DNA of 41,898 nucleotides from Chara braunii (Eukaryota; Streptophyta; Charophyceae; Charales; Characeae), in contig BFEA01000237.1 in NCBI GenBank assembly GCA_003427395.1, positions 450,602 through 492,499 of the forward strand. The letters are read 5' to 3'. Below the pieces are notes generated by a model, which was given only the letters and a program-made list of their open reading frames with translations, searched no databases and was not told the DNA's origin. This document shows positions 31,584-41,827 of the stretch, piece by piece. The translations under genes were made by a program, and so were the position numbers. How positions within the stretch are numbered: position 1 is the first letter of the stretch; every line of letters starts with the position of its first letter.

Positions 31584-31952
31584 AAATTTATGCAAATTCG
31601 TGGCCTGAAAGAGTTTTTCTTTCTTTTGTTTCGTTTGTTGGTTTCTCCTCCTTAGTGAGTTTATTATTTGTTGTATGTTTTGGAATGAGCCGCAAAAGCG
31701 GGCAGGAAGCCAGCTAGAGGGGTCTGTGGGACCGGAACTGTTTGTTTTTGCATGTATCGTCATATTGATTGATAAGAACTGCCTGCTAACTTAACAAAAA
31801 AAAAAAGGACTGGCTGGTAACCAAAAAAAAAAGAAAAGGACTGGCTGGTAAAGCATCGGCAGAAGGGGAGAAAAAGGTCAAAAAACGTTATTTTCTTTTC
31901 TCCTTTTCTTCAATTCTGGAGGGTGGTGACAAACTGTTTCGTCGGACTCTTG

Positions 31953-32225
31953 TGGAGGGATCAGCTAGAGGGGTCTATAGACTCAGGGATCAGCTAGAGG
32001 GGGCTATAGACTCAGGGATCAGCTAGAGGGGGCTATAGACTCAGGGATCAGGTAGAGGGGTCTGTAGATTCAGGGTTCAGCTAGAAGGGTCTATAGACTC
32101 AGGGATCAGCTGGAGGGGTCTTTAGACTCAGGGATCAGACCCCTCAGGGATCAGCTAGAGGGGTCTATAGACTCAGGGATCAGACCCCTCAGGGATCAGC
32201 TAAAGGGGTCTATATACTCAGGGAT
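31953..32225. repeat. 29-bp minisatellite CAGGGATCAGCTAGAGGGG
   Basis: Unit CAGGGATCAGCTAGAGGGGT followed by CTATAGACT, about eight copies, some truncated (GGGATCAGACCCCT). A related single unit lies at about 31711. Confidence 0.93.
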
Positions 32226-32501
32226 CCCAGGCCCATCATCAGCCCATCACTGTTGCAGGCTGCTGCCGAGCCAGTCACCTCTGCGCTTATATTAACAAAT
32301 TACAAAGGAAAAAAGGGAAAAATAAAAGAAAAAGAACAAAGAGTAATGAAAAAAGAAAAAAGACAAGAGAGTGGCGTCTGCCGCCATTGTGTGTAGACGC
32401 ATGTTGGAGTTTAGGTCCCTCATTGTGTGCATGCATCATCCGCTGCATCCTGCCATCATAGCGTGCTCAATTTGCACCAAAAACGAACTGACCGGCCCTA
32501 G

Positions 32502-32601
32502 GCAATTCAGAATGATTTTATTCTGTTCATCTGATACGATCTGGGTTTGAACTTGAGTCTCTGTTTCAACAGTTCATGGGTGTGCCGACTGAGCTAGGCT
32601 C
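32502..32601 (-). mobile_element. tRNA-derived SINE, copy 2
   Basis: Reverse complement reads GAGCCTAGCTCAGTCGG (box A fits), CAAGTTCAAACCC (box B region), then CAGATGAACAGAATAAAAT...ATTCTGAATTG. It aligns along its whole length with the SINE at 27134-27240, including the shared AACTGTTGAAA middle and ATTCTGAATT end. Target duplication was not clear. Confidence 0.75.
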
Positions 32602-33729
32602 TTCTTTTTCAACCCACCAACCCACGTTTAACTGTGACAGGTGACAGATAGATGATCCACGCACTCCTACCCTCCCTTGTCCCTCGTCTGCAACCGGCAT
32701 GACATTGTCCAGGAGGGAGGCTTCTTCTTCCCCTTCCCTTGTTGCAAGTGATGAACCATGCGTGCCATTTGTCTGCGGAGGCTTCTTGCAAGGCCATGAC
32801 ACAAAAGTTTTGCCCTTTCGTAGGCCCTTGCATGCAATAAAAAGCATGTCATTTGTTATGTAGGGGTTCTTGCAAGGGGTGGCATGGTTCATCCCAACAG
32901 TTGTCACCACGGTGACTGTGCTGCTACACGGAGAGCTCTGCCTACGGCTTGCCCTGGCGGCATCCATACAATCCATCGATATTGTTGGTGACTTTTTTTT
33001 TTGTTTTGCAGCCAACGTTATGATTAATCTAGTCCCTGATATCAGTCTCTTGCCTGCAGCGTTGACGTCGTGCTTTTGGTCTCCCCCTCTCCTCCCCGCC
33101 CCCCACTAAGCAGAGGGGGATGTGGGCACTTCCCACTCAAACTACACAAAGGGTAGGAAACTGAGCAACGCCCGAAAGAGACGAAGAGAAAAGAAATGCA
33201 GGAAAAGAAAATAGCATCAGTATTGCAGGGCTTGCCCTTGAATCTTTTTCGTTATCGCCTTGCAACCCCATGCAGACCTGTCTGCCCTCACTGGTGGGTT
33301 GTCTCCCGGCAGCGTAGGAGGGTGCGCAGCTCTGGGATTTACCCTGACAAGCGTTTTTTGTCAGTACCATTTCCCTATTTGTGGGCGGCAGGATTCGAAC
33401 CTTCGCGGGCAGAGAATTTTGGACCATTTCTCGATTTATGCATGTCATCCTTGCGCAGTGGCTGTGGTAATCGTCTCTGTATCGTGCGAAATTTAGTGGA
33501 TGTCCCAAATTCTTTTACCCATTCTTTTACCCCGCCTCTCTTTCGGGAGTCCCATCCAACAACTTTTTGGAGATATCCAGCTTCCTCTGTATGTGGTATG
33601 GCCCCCCTTTCCATTGCTGCCTCCACCTTCCCTTCATTGTTTTTTTGCTTTTTTTATGTCTCGCTCGACCTAGGTCGAGCTCAACGATCTGAGTTGCCAT
33701 CCGTTTTTGTGTGCGCTGTGCGGTGCTGT

Positions 33730-33730
<1 letters not shown>

Positions 33731-33798
<68 letters not shown>
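33731..33798. repeat. (GT)n run abutting the exon 2 acceptor
   Basis: About 34 GT units end five bases before the exon (TTACAG|TGGGAC). A GU repeat stands where the polypyrimidine tract would normally be. Confidence 0.97.
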
Positions 33799-33801
<3 letters not shown>

Positions 33802-33803
33802 AG

Positions 33804-34351
33804 TGGGACTGCCAGGGTCGCACGTATGCAATGGATTGCTATTTGCGTCTGCTAGTGCGACTGTGCCACTTGTATGATACATCGTCAGGGATAAAGAAGG
33901 AGAAGGATGGTGCAAAGCCCGAGGAGGTGATTGCGCATCAGAAGCTTGTGGCATTGCAAATGCAGCTGCTGCAGGACCTTGGGAGTATCTATACACCGCG
34001 CATGCGTGTACGAGTGATCTGGGCACTGGCAGAACATTTGGATTTAGATGGCCTCAGCCCTTTGATGGTGGACGATGCTGCAGATCCCCTTGTGGGGCTT
34101 GTGGGCCAGATTCATCGTATACTGTTCAACGTGGATTCGACAGCAGCGTCGGCCTCCGATCGACTTCAGGATGTGCAAACACTGCTCTTGTGTGCGCTTC
34201 ATCTTGGGTCAAGGAGCGAATCTGCTGCTGCTATGCTCAGTGAGGAGATCGAAGCCTTCAAAAACAGCAATCTGGCAGACGTAGTGAATAAGAATCATTG
34301 CAGGATGATTCTCAGCGTGTTCAACTATGTACGTGAGCATCCAGATGCCAA
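33804..34351 (+). CDS. TPLATE: TPLATE, exon 2 (codons 542-724)
   Basis: Begins WDCQGRTYAMDCYLRLLVRL directly after the (GT)n-TTACAG acceptor and continues the trunk of the protein: YTPRMRVRVIWALAEHLDLDGL, LFNVDST, SDRLQDVQTLLL. It ends at PDAK with the donor AA|GTAAGC, leaving two bases of a Lys codon (phase 2). The in-frame TAA just beyond (34353-34355) is intronic. The upstream open Cys-Val repeat is translation of the GT microsatellite, not protein. Confidence 0.93.
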
Positions 34352-34409
34352 GTAAGCATGCTACCTAGACCAACCACACACACACACACATGGTGACGCG
34401 TGCACGCAC

Positions 34410-34411
<2 letters not shown>

Positions 34412-34493
<82 letters not shown>
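34412..34493. repeat. (GA)n microsatellite
   Basis: About 41 GA units starting 60 bp after the exon 2 donor. CT runs follow at 34600-34645. Confidence 0.97.
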
Positions 34494-34496
<3 letters not shown>

Positions 34497-35613
34497 GTGG
34501 ACTCTTCTCTATAGATCTGTTGATATGGTGCGGAGGTCCATCCGTCTGTCTTTTTTCTGGTGTGTGTGGATTCTCCCTCTTTAGTTAGAGAGGAACAGAA
34601 AACGGCTTCTCTCTCTCTCTTTCCCTCTCTCTCTCTCTCTCTCTCGTGTCACCGTATGGTTGTTTTCTTGCTTCTCCTTTCTTTTTTAGTGAGAGGGTGG
34701 GGTAGGGGATTTAAACAAATAGCCCCTGCCCGAAGCTGCTTGCACCCTGCCATTGAGCCCATCTACTGCCAGCTGCTTAGTACTTACCTGGTGAAGAAGA
34801 AAGGGGCGTTGAATGCATTGGGGGGTTAAGCTATCAGTATCTCGAGGGCAACGCTTCTGAATCCCTCTCTTTCATGCAGTCTGAAACGCTGGGAGGCATG
34901 GCAGTTAGCCCTGGGTTTCGGCAACAGCTCTTGAAGTGAAGAAAACCATGCACTACAGCGTTATTGGTCAGGCATGTGTGGGAGAGGGGGGGTGGAGGCA
35001 GGGGATGGGGTGCAAGGGGTAAGAAAACACAGAGGATGAACTTGATTTGTTGCCGGGCCGTATACCAGAAAAATGTTGCCCGCCTTGTCTGACTGGAAAA
35101 ACCGAGAACAAGGTCTGTGAAAGATACTAGCGGTTTCTCTCAGCAGCTGCTTATGGAGGTGTGAATGGCATTTTACCCTCTGAATTGTCACCCCTTCACC
35201 CACCGTTCTTGTGGCACAGGCAGAGACGATATGGCTGGAAATGAACTCCTAGAACAATTGTGACCGAGGGTTTGCATCCTCCCCCCTCCGCCCTCCCCCC
35301 TCCCCTTTTCTCCCCACGCACATGCCTGTCCTGGCTGGCCTCCTACTGGGCTGTCCGTGCTCCTTCCATGCGGCAAAGGATTGAGTCCTGAGAGGCCATA
35401 ATATGCGATGAATGAATGCAGTGACATTTTCCACAACAGCAGGTTCTCGAAGTGTTGTCTGGGTACGTATAAGTGGGAACATTTTGTGACCAAATCACGT
35501 TCTATCACAGAAGAATAGACGGATGTGGAAATGGCTCTCCACGAGCAAAAGTGCGTTATGTTGTGATCTCTCTGGCGTGGTATAGGAATGGTGGGGTGCT
35601 TAGGAGAGGCAAT

Positions 35614-35798
35614 TGCGAGTCGCTACTCATGGCAGCGGATGTGGAACTGGAATGCAAGAGCATGACGTGACCCTCTCTCTCTTTCTTTCCTCGGTGTCCT
35701 GCGAGNTGCGAGTCGCTACTCATGGCAGCGGATGTGGAACTGGAATGCAAGAGCATGACGTGACCCTCTCTCTCTTTCTTTCCTCGGTGTCCTGCGAG
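35614..35798. repeat. exact 92-bp tandem duplication split by one N
   Basis: 35614-35705 and 35707-35798 appear identical, separated by a single N at 35706. Identity plus the N at the junction points to an assembly join of overlapping contig ends rather than a real duplication. Confidence 0.9.
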
Positions 35799-36061
35799 AA
35801 AAGAATGACGGCAATAAGTACTTGATTCAGAATGAGTCATTGATAGGGTTGGGCTGTAGGTGATTGAGAGGGATACGGATGACCATCTGCTAAAACAGCG
35901 ATGAACGCTTGATTCATTTGGTGCTAATTGTTGATTGAGTCAGGTTATACTTTTTTGGTGTGAGTTGTAAGTGAGCTGACTGTCAGGATGTGGTTTGGTA
36001 TATATGTGGTGGCCATATGTGGCTGCTGCTACTTTGTTTGCTTTGCCCAATGCTGTGTTAG

Positions 36062-36374
36062 GTGGACTGGTCGGGTGATGTCTTCAGGTGATTACCCGTT
36101 CAGTCATCACAAGTTGCCTGTGCAGTTCGCTGACTTGGCGGCTGCGGTGGATCGCAAGTTGGAAGCAGTTGTAAAGAAAGCGATAGGCGATGTGTGGAGG
36201 CCGGCGACTTTGGACCCTGCTGCTGCTGCCATGAAAATGGGAACAGAAGGGGGACCTGTAGCTTCCTTGCAGATACCGCCTGCCAGAACACTCTCAGGCA
36301 GCAGCGACCCGTGCTATCTTGAGGCGTACCATCTTTCTGACATCAGCGAACGAAGACTAACCCTGAACATGAAG
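36062..36374 (+). CDS. TPLATE: TPLATE, exon 3 (codons 724-828)
   Basis: The acceptor TTAG|GTGGAC supplies the missing base of the split Lys codon and gives KWTGRVMSSGDYPFSHHKLP, which parallels KWAG...GDYPFSHHKL of the plant protein. This decides in favour of 36061 over the AG at 36085-36086, which would break the frame. Then come DRKLEAVVKKAIGDVWRP and GSSDPCYLEAYHLSD, near the start of the appendage part. It ends NMK|GTAAGC, phase 0. A cluster of Ala and Met codons near 36220 is a variable stretch. Confidence 0.93.
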
Positions 36375-37015
36375 GTAAGCCTTCATGGCAAGGTTGTGAT
36401 CGTGTCGCAGAGTCATTTTGCGAACCTCACATGAGGAAAACTCTTTACCTCACCTCACATGTGGTGGTGATCGTAGTGACGACTGTTCCATCAGGTACTG
36501 TGATCAACAAGATAAACACCATGTCGTTCGTAGGAATGCCAAGTAGTCATACATAATGTTTGCTCTGTTATACTGTTACACATATACGAGGGTGCCTTGA
36601 AAAAAAAAAAGAGGTGCTCTCCAATCGTCAAATCACAAGGTCTTGTCAAACTCTACTCTGTTCTGCTTGCGTGGGCTCCACGTGTGTTTCTTTTTATGTG
36701 AAAAAACTTCAAAAAAGCCAAGCGTGACGTGTTCATCCTCCTCTGACAGCGAGTCTAGAGGTTCGAACTCTGTTAAATGCATTAATGTCAAACAAAGAGA
36801 GATTGCCGTTTGTGCTTAACGAAGAGGAGCAAATGACGTCGTCAAAAAGTGGTGCCGATTCTCATCAAGGACATAAACCAGGATTATTGAGCGTTAGCTA
36901 GTAAGAACAAGAAAGGCCGACACCTGAAGAATATGTTTTTGTTTTCTTTATTTTTTATTATTATTATTATCTTTTTTCTGAATGTTATCCGAAAATATTC
37001 GAAAGGAGGAGGAGG

Positions 37016-37518
37016 TAGCCTACCGTCTTCACCCGAAAATAACGCCCGGGCGTTATAATCAGTAAATTGGTGGCAACTTCGGCGGGGGCCCAAAATTCCG
37101 AAAAACAAAATTCAAAAAATTCTGAAAAAAAAAAATGTTGTCCAGAATTGCAATGCGACCATCTTTTGGCTGAGGGTCACTACAGAATTCCTTATAAACT
37201 CGGAAACAAAAGATAAAAAGCAAAAAATAAAACCGAAGTATGCCCCTTGGAAGTCGAAACCCCTTTCAACCCCCTTTAAAACCCATGTATATCTCCCTTC
37301 CCGCCCTTTCAAAGTTCAAACCCATGTATCCTCTGCAAGGCACTCTGTCCATGGAACATTCAAATATAACGCCCGGGCGTTCTATTCGAATATAATGCCT
37401 GGGCTTTATAGTCGAAGGGGCGTTCTATTTGAGAAAAAAAGAGTAAAAACGAAAATCTGATCTTTTTCGGGTAAGTTGAATATAACGCCGGGGCGTTATT
37501 TTCGGGTGAAGACGGTAG
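37016..37518. mobile_element. MITE-like element with AACGCCCGGGCGTT palindromes
   Basis: Left end CTACCGTCTTCACCCGAAAA at about 37019 and its inverse TTTTCGGGTGAAGACGGTAG at about 37499-37518 form terminal inverted repeats. These extend inward to ATAACGCCCGGGCGTTATA. The palindrome core recurs at 37043, about 37370 and 37488 (one base different). No coding capacity. Target duplication is unclear. Confidence 0.65.
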
Positions 37519-37802
37519 TCTCTTTTGCTTGTGTACGCAATTGACTAATTCTGACTCTATTTTCTTTCTTGTCCCTCCTCCTTTCCTTGTTTGTTTATCT
37601 GCCTCTCTTGCCCTGACATCTCTGGGTTTCTGCCATTATTAAGGAGGTGCAAAGAAACACGAGTGTAAGTGCCTAAGGGTTGAGTCTAGGCCCTAGGGAG
37701 GTCGTGTCTCCAAGTCCAAGTCCCATTTCCAGGGTGAAAAGTCGCTGTCTAGGGCCAGTGGGCCAGTAGCCGTCTGAGACGTCCCTGAGGTGGAATGGAC
37801 TG

Positions 37803-37918
37803 GAGTAAGTGGGCCCAGAAGTACCCCCACGAAGTAAATGGGTCCAGTAGTACCCCCACCAAGTAAATGTGCCCAGAAGTACCCCCACAAAGTAAGTGGG
37901 CCCAGAAGTACCCCCATC
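37803..37918. repeat. 29-bp minisatellite, four copies
   Basis: Unit GTAAGTGGGCCCAGAAGTAC followed by CCCCACGAA, four near-identical tandem copies. Confidence 0.95.
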
Positions 37919-39124
37919 GACGGCCTGAAAAGTAACCACAGACCTGAGGAAAGTCAAGAAGCAGGCCCAAGCCCGGGACGGTGGACCGATAGTCAAAGAT
38001 TTTCTCAGAAGTCAAACTCGGCTACAGATCACACACAACCCAAGGGGTCAGGACAGTTTCCAGAAACTTCCAGCCAGACTCGCTGGGACCAATCGCACAC
38101 ATGTGTCTGAATCCTGGTTGCGCAGACCAAGAGAATCTCAGCCATTCGAGAAGGCAACCTGAGGCAGGCCAAGACCGAACACTACAGAAGCAGCCCCTGC
38201 CTCAGTTCGGGCATTCATTCTGCCTGGGCGACGCTGGAGCTCGTGCGTTTGTTGGAGTAGACTTAGACTACCTTGTGCCTGGCTGAAGTAGAGAGTGCGA
38301 GATTGGCAAGGGAACCATAGCTGTGACAAGACTGCCCACGGGCTGAGCAGGGGAGGGTGCTGCCTCCACGGCTGTAGGGAGAGAGTGAGTGAGGGAAGAA
38401 GGTTGGAGGTGAGATCTGTCATGTGGGGAAATATCCTTGCCTACCTGGTGTCTTCCGGCTGATGCTCTTCATTGTTGATGATTTCTCCGCTGCTCGAGGT
38501 GTAATTTGTTGTCGTTTTCAAAAGCATTTGTTGGACCAGGATTGCTTTGAGGAAGCAGCACTAGAAGTGAGTGCTATGAAAGACAGACATTGCGGATACA
38601 TGGGGCGAGTCAGAGCAGTGTTAGGTGTTGGTTGAGGAGAGGCTTGTGGGTGAGAGAGAAGGGAGGTGATTGGAGAGGAAGAAACCTGGAGTCGGCATCT
38701 TGTCTATTCTGTTTCATGTGTCTAGTTCATGCATGAGAAGTGTTTGAGAGATGAGCAGTGAGAACTGACTGGGTTGGTTCATTGCAGAGGGAAGTTGTGT
38801 GAGAATTTCGCATAGTCGAAAAGAGCAAGGAAGCCTGTTTGTTACTCAGCCCATATGCCGGAATGGTACACCCATGTAACTCTTGATAAACAGACGTGAG
38901 ATGGAACCTGATGAATGAGATGACTGATAACTGAGCTTTGAATTACCTGGGGCCGTTCACGTCAGTGATGAGACCTCTTGAAGACCATTGACAATTGCCC
39001 TTCAAAAAAATACAAGAAAGGAAGCCGCGTGCTACGACTGCTAACTGCTGCCTAAGTGCCGCGGTCGGAGCGGTAGTATACCTACCTGGCTACATCCTGG
39101 AATGTCGGCATCCTCGAAAGTATA

Positions 39125-39174
39125 CCATAGCCAACTACATTCAAGGTATTATCCTTGAATGTAGTTGGCTATGG
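39125..39174. repeat. perfect inverted repeat, 22-bp arms, 6-base loop
   Basis: CCATAGCCAACTACATTCAA plus GG, loop TATTAT, then the exact inverse. It lies 64 bp upstream of exon 4. Confidence 0.97.
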
Positions 39175-39238
39175 CCAACCTGTTTTGATTCCTCCCTCAT
39201 CTGGCTGATGCAGGGCCTGTCGTTTGGTCTATATGCAG

Positions 39239-39361
39239 ATTCTTAACATGACAGAGCAGGAGCTTGACAGAGTCGATGTGCGTGTTGGACTGATTGGATC
39301 TCTCAGCTTTCTCGACTCTTCCCCACAGGCAGTGCGGCAGCTGAAGAATCTGATATCGCAG
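39239..39361 (+). CDS. TPLATE: TPLATE, exon 4 (codons 829-869)
   Basis: 41 codons: ILNMTEQELDRVDVRVGLIG, then FLDSSPQAVRQLKNLISQ, matching the appendage segment of plant TPLATE. Acceptor ATATGCAG|ATT and donor CAG|GTTAGT, both phase 0. The frame beyond the donor has no similarity and is intronic. Confidence 0.94.
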
Positions 39362-40602
39362 GTTAGTAGTTCTTTAGGAGACGATTCACGTAGTTTCACC
39401 TTTTGCTTTATTCCTTTTTGCATACCAATGAACCCCTTTATCCCCCCCCTCCCTCCTCCGAGCACCCTTTTTGGGACTGAGGAAAAAGGGAAAGGCTACT
39501 TATTTGCGTCTTTACTACCCTGGTAGCTTTTCTGTTGCACTCCCAGTATTGCTCTTGTATGAGGCGTTCAGTGTTTGTCATTCCAAAATTTGGAGTCAAC
39601 GGCACTTCCGTCAGTTTGTTGTTTGCTTTTCGTTTGTCCTAGGGCGTACTCACACTAGGACGTTTGCGAGTGATTCTGGACAGACATCCAGCTTCGGCCG
39701 TAATTGCGGTCAGATGCATCTAGACATGTCCAAGTACAAGTATGCTATTAGTCTTTGTTTGATTTGTTGAAGCAATGGGCCTTGCCTCACCACTCCCGAA
39801 TCCCAAATTTTCTTTGAGAGTGCTCACCAACTCCAGGATCTGGAAAATGGCCGTTGAGAGGGCTTATTGCCGCACTGCACTCCTGAATTGCAAACTCTCG
39901 CATTTGGGAGTTGCGGCGAAGCGCCTTGGTCTGTGCAGTGGGCCGACTATTGCCAGTTTGATAGAGACTCTGATGGCTGCAACATGCTCCCAAATTTCAA
40001 AGTCGGCTGCTCAGCAGAGGTCTCTGAAATTGGCCTGCCTGCAAGAAAAGAGTTCGGGAGTGCTCTCGAAGCCGCCTTCATGACAGGTCTCGAGTTTCTT
40101 CTGACAGGCCGAATTCGACAGCAGGTGTGGCGACGAGTTCGCTCTTGGATTAGCCGATTTGGGGAGTGGTGTGGCGAGGCCCAATGTCTCAGCTGTCCAA
40201 GCGAGAGAAACATTATGCTACAATTGGTCGTAGTATGTCTGCATGTGTGTGTGGGGCAGAGAGCTCGCCAGAAAAGTAAACGCTCACTGCATTCTTTTTT
40301 GTTTTTTTTTTCACTGAGAAGATTCAAAAGGGGAAAATAAATCTTTAATCACCCCTTTCACTTCTTTGATCCGGGTTGTTTGTGAGGATTCCCGGCATCA
40401 TGACTGTTTTTATAATGGAAATCCTCTCTTCCCTGGCTCCCCCNCCCCCNCCCCCCCCCCCTCCTCCACCCCAAAAAAAAGAACTTTAATCGATTCTGAG
40501 GTGTCCTGACTGTGGGATGTAACTTTGACTGTGGGGTGGAACATCTGACTGTGGAGTGGAACATCTGACTTGTCTAATGAATGATCATTGTTTGCGGTGC
40601 AG
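39362..40602 (+). other. TPLATE intron 4 (1241 bp)
   Basis: GTTAGT donor and GCGGTGCAG acceptor. It holds a C-run with two N (40444 and 40450) and a 23-bp unit (TGACTGTGGRGTGGAACATC) repeated about three times at 40505-40570. Open frames here (for example 39867-40340) have no recognisable content. Confidence 0.88.
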
Positions 40603-41058
40603 GATCCAACGCTGTTTGATATTACAGTCTGTGTCGCCAGATTCGAGCGTTGCGCCCTTGCAGTGCAGCTCGTCTTCTACCCTGGCACCGCCACGGTAGC
40701 ACCAGGTGAGCACAGGGATGACAATGGGTATGGCGGGATCGGCTCCAACCGGTTCTCGGGAACTGAAAAGTCGGAGCACAGTGACGCAGTGGTGTTGAGA
40801 TGTGCGCCTTACAGAGTACCCTTAACGGAAATGCTCCTGCCGCAGAAATCCTCATCCGTGGAGTTTTTCAGGTTGTGGTCAAGTTTGCCGTTTTCCACAA
40901 TGCACGTTGGAGTCTACGATCACGATCCAAATGATCGTCTGGTGCTCAGTGGTGAAGAGATTGGCGTGCCAAGGTTTCTGTCTGGACTTAAGGCCCTCGC
41001 TCGAAAACCCCTTTACAGAGTCTGCACACATGTAATCCAGACGAACATGGGGTTCCAG
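40603..41058 (+). CDS. TPLATE: TPLATE, exon 5 (codons 870-1021)
   Basis: 152 codons: DPTLFDITVCVARFERCALA, VLRCAPYRVPLTEMLLPQKS, VEFFRLWSSLP, FLSGLKALARKPLYRVCTHV and NMGFQ, matching the appendage of plant TPLATE. The Gly/Asp-rich stretch between the first two blocks is variable in the family. Acceptor GTGCAG|GAT, donor CAG|GTAAGC, phase 0. The remaining C-terminal exon or exons (about 150 residues expected, including the so-called anchor region) are outside the window, so the gene is partial at its 3' end. Confidence 0.94.
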
Positions 41059-41827
41059 GTAAGCCCCCCTCTTCCCATTTGCAGGCTCAGACCCGCATTC
41101 TCATCCTGACGCTTATGAGGGGGGATACACACTCTAGGAGGGACTTTCCTGACTGAACCTGGACGTTATTGCTTGGGACTAGACATATCCAGGAAAATCT
41201 CAGTGTGAGTATGCCCTTATCGGGCATGACGATTGCACCTGTGCACACAGGAATGGTGGTGATGCTTCCCTGGGCATGCTCTTCCAGGGGTGACAGGGGG
41301 TTGGGAAGATGACTGCATACAGTGCATAGATGTGTGTATGTGTGTGCCGGGTGGAGACTGGGAGAACTGACTCAAGTGAGGAATCGGTCCGAGATAGGGT
41401 GGCTCTACAAAAGGAAGAAAGAGTAGAGCGAGGATGTAGGAGAGGCCTCAACAAATATTTAGGGAGCTGATGGCAAGGAGTTTGGGCAGTGGTATAGCAT
41501 TTGTCTGGGCCTTCCAATTGTCTTGACCGCGGGCTGATCTGTCTGTCTGTTTGTGTGTTTCGCGTGCTTGCTCAGTCACTCTGCCTCTCTCACGCTCTCC
41601 CCCTTGTCTAACATCCCCTTCTCCTACCGTCTCACCCCCCATTTAACTCTCCATCTCTCTTGCTCCTCCCTCTCTCTCTTCCTCTCCTTCTGTCATTACA
41701 ACTCTCTGCGCCTCTCTTGCCCTCTCTTGCTTACCAACTCTCTCTCCAATTCTTGCTCTCTCATAAGTCTCTGTTTCCACTTGTTATGTCTCGACCAACT
41801 GTCTTTTCCCTCCTTCCCTTTCCACCC

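Larger units (their letters stand above)
25914..33803 (+). other. TPLATE intron 1 (7890 bp)
   Basis: GT at 25914-25915 and AG at 33802-33803, phase 0. The protein junction CIK|WDCQGRTYA matches the continuous Arabidopsis sequence. The intron is packed with microsatellites, minisatellites, two SINE copies and a 2-kb foldback cluster listed separately. Stretches 26210-26600, 28360-28860, 29060-29600 and 32230-33700 hold no recognised gene. The acceptor is preceded by a (GT)n run rather than a pyrimidine tract. Confidence 0.9.
34352..36061 (+). other. TPLATE intron 2 (1710 bp)
   Basis: GTAAGC donor at 34352 and GTGTTAG acceptor at 36055-36061. Contains a GA repeat, CT runs and a 92-bp duplicated block around an N. 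The open frames in it are not recognisable genes. Confidence 0.88.
36375..39238 (+). other. TPLATE intron 3 (2864 bp)
   Basis: GTAAGC donor and ATATGCAG acceptor, phase 0. Contains a MITE-like element, a 29-bp minisatellite, and a perfect hairpin close to the acceptor. No gene was recognised in 37920-39120. Confidence 0.88.

Noticed and set aside
31953-32225. CRISPR-like array
   Set aside because: The units are continuous tandem copies without unique spacers, in a eukaryotic intron.
33196-33855. 219-codon plus-strand frame before exon 2
   Set aside because: It is in another frame than TPLATE, includes the GT repeat, and shows no recognisable content.
37673-38015. Gly/Thr/Leu repeat frames on the minus strand
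   Set aside because: They follow the 29-bp minisatellite; repeat translation.
39867-40340. 157-codon frame in TPLATE intron 4
   Set aside because: No motif. TPLATE homology runs directly from exon 4 to exon 5 without it.
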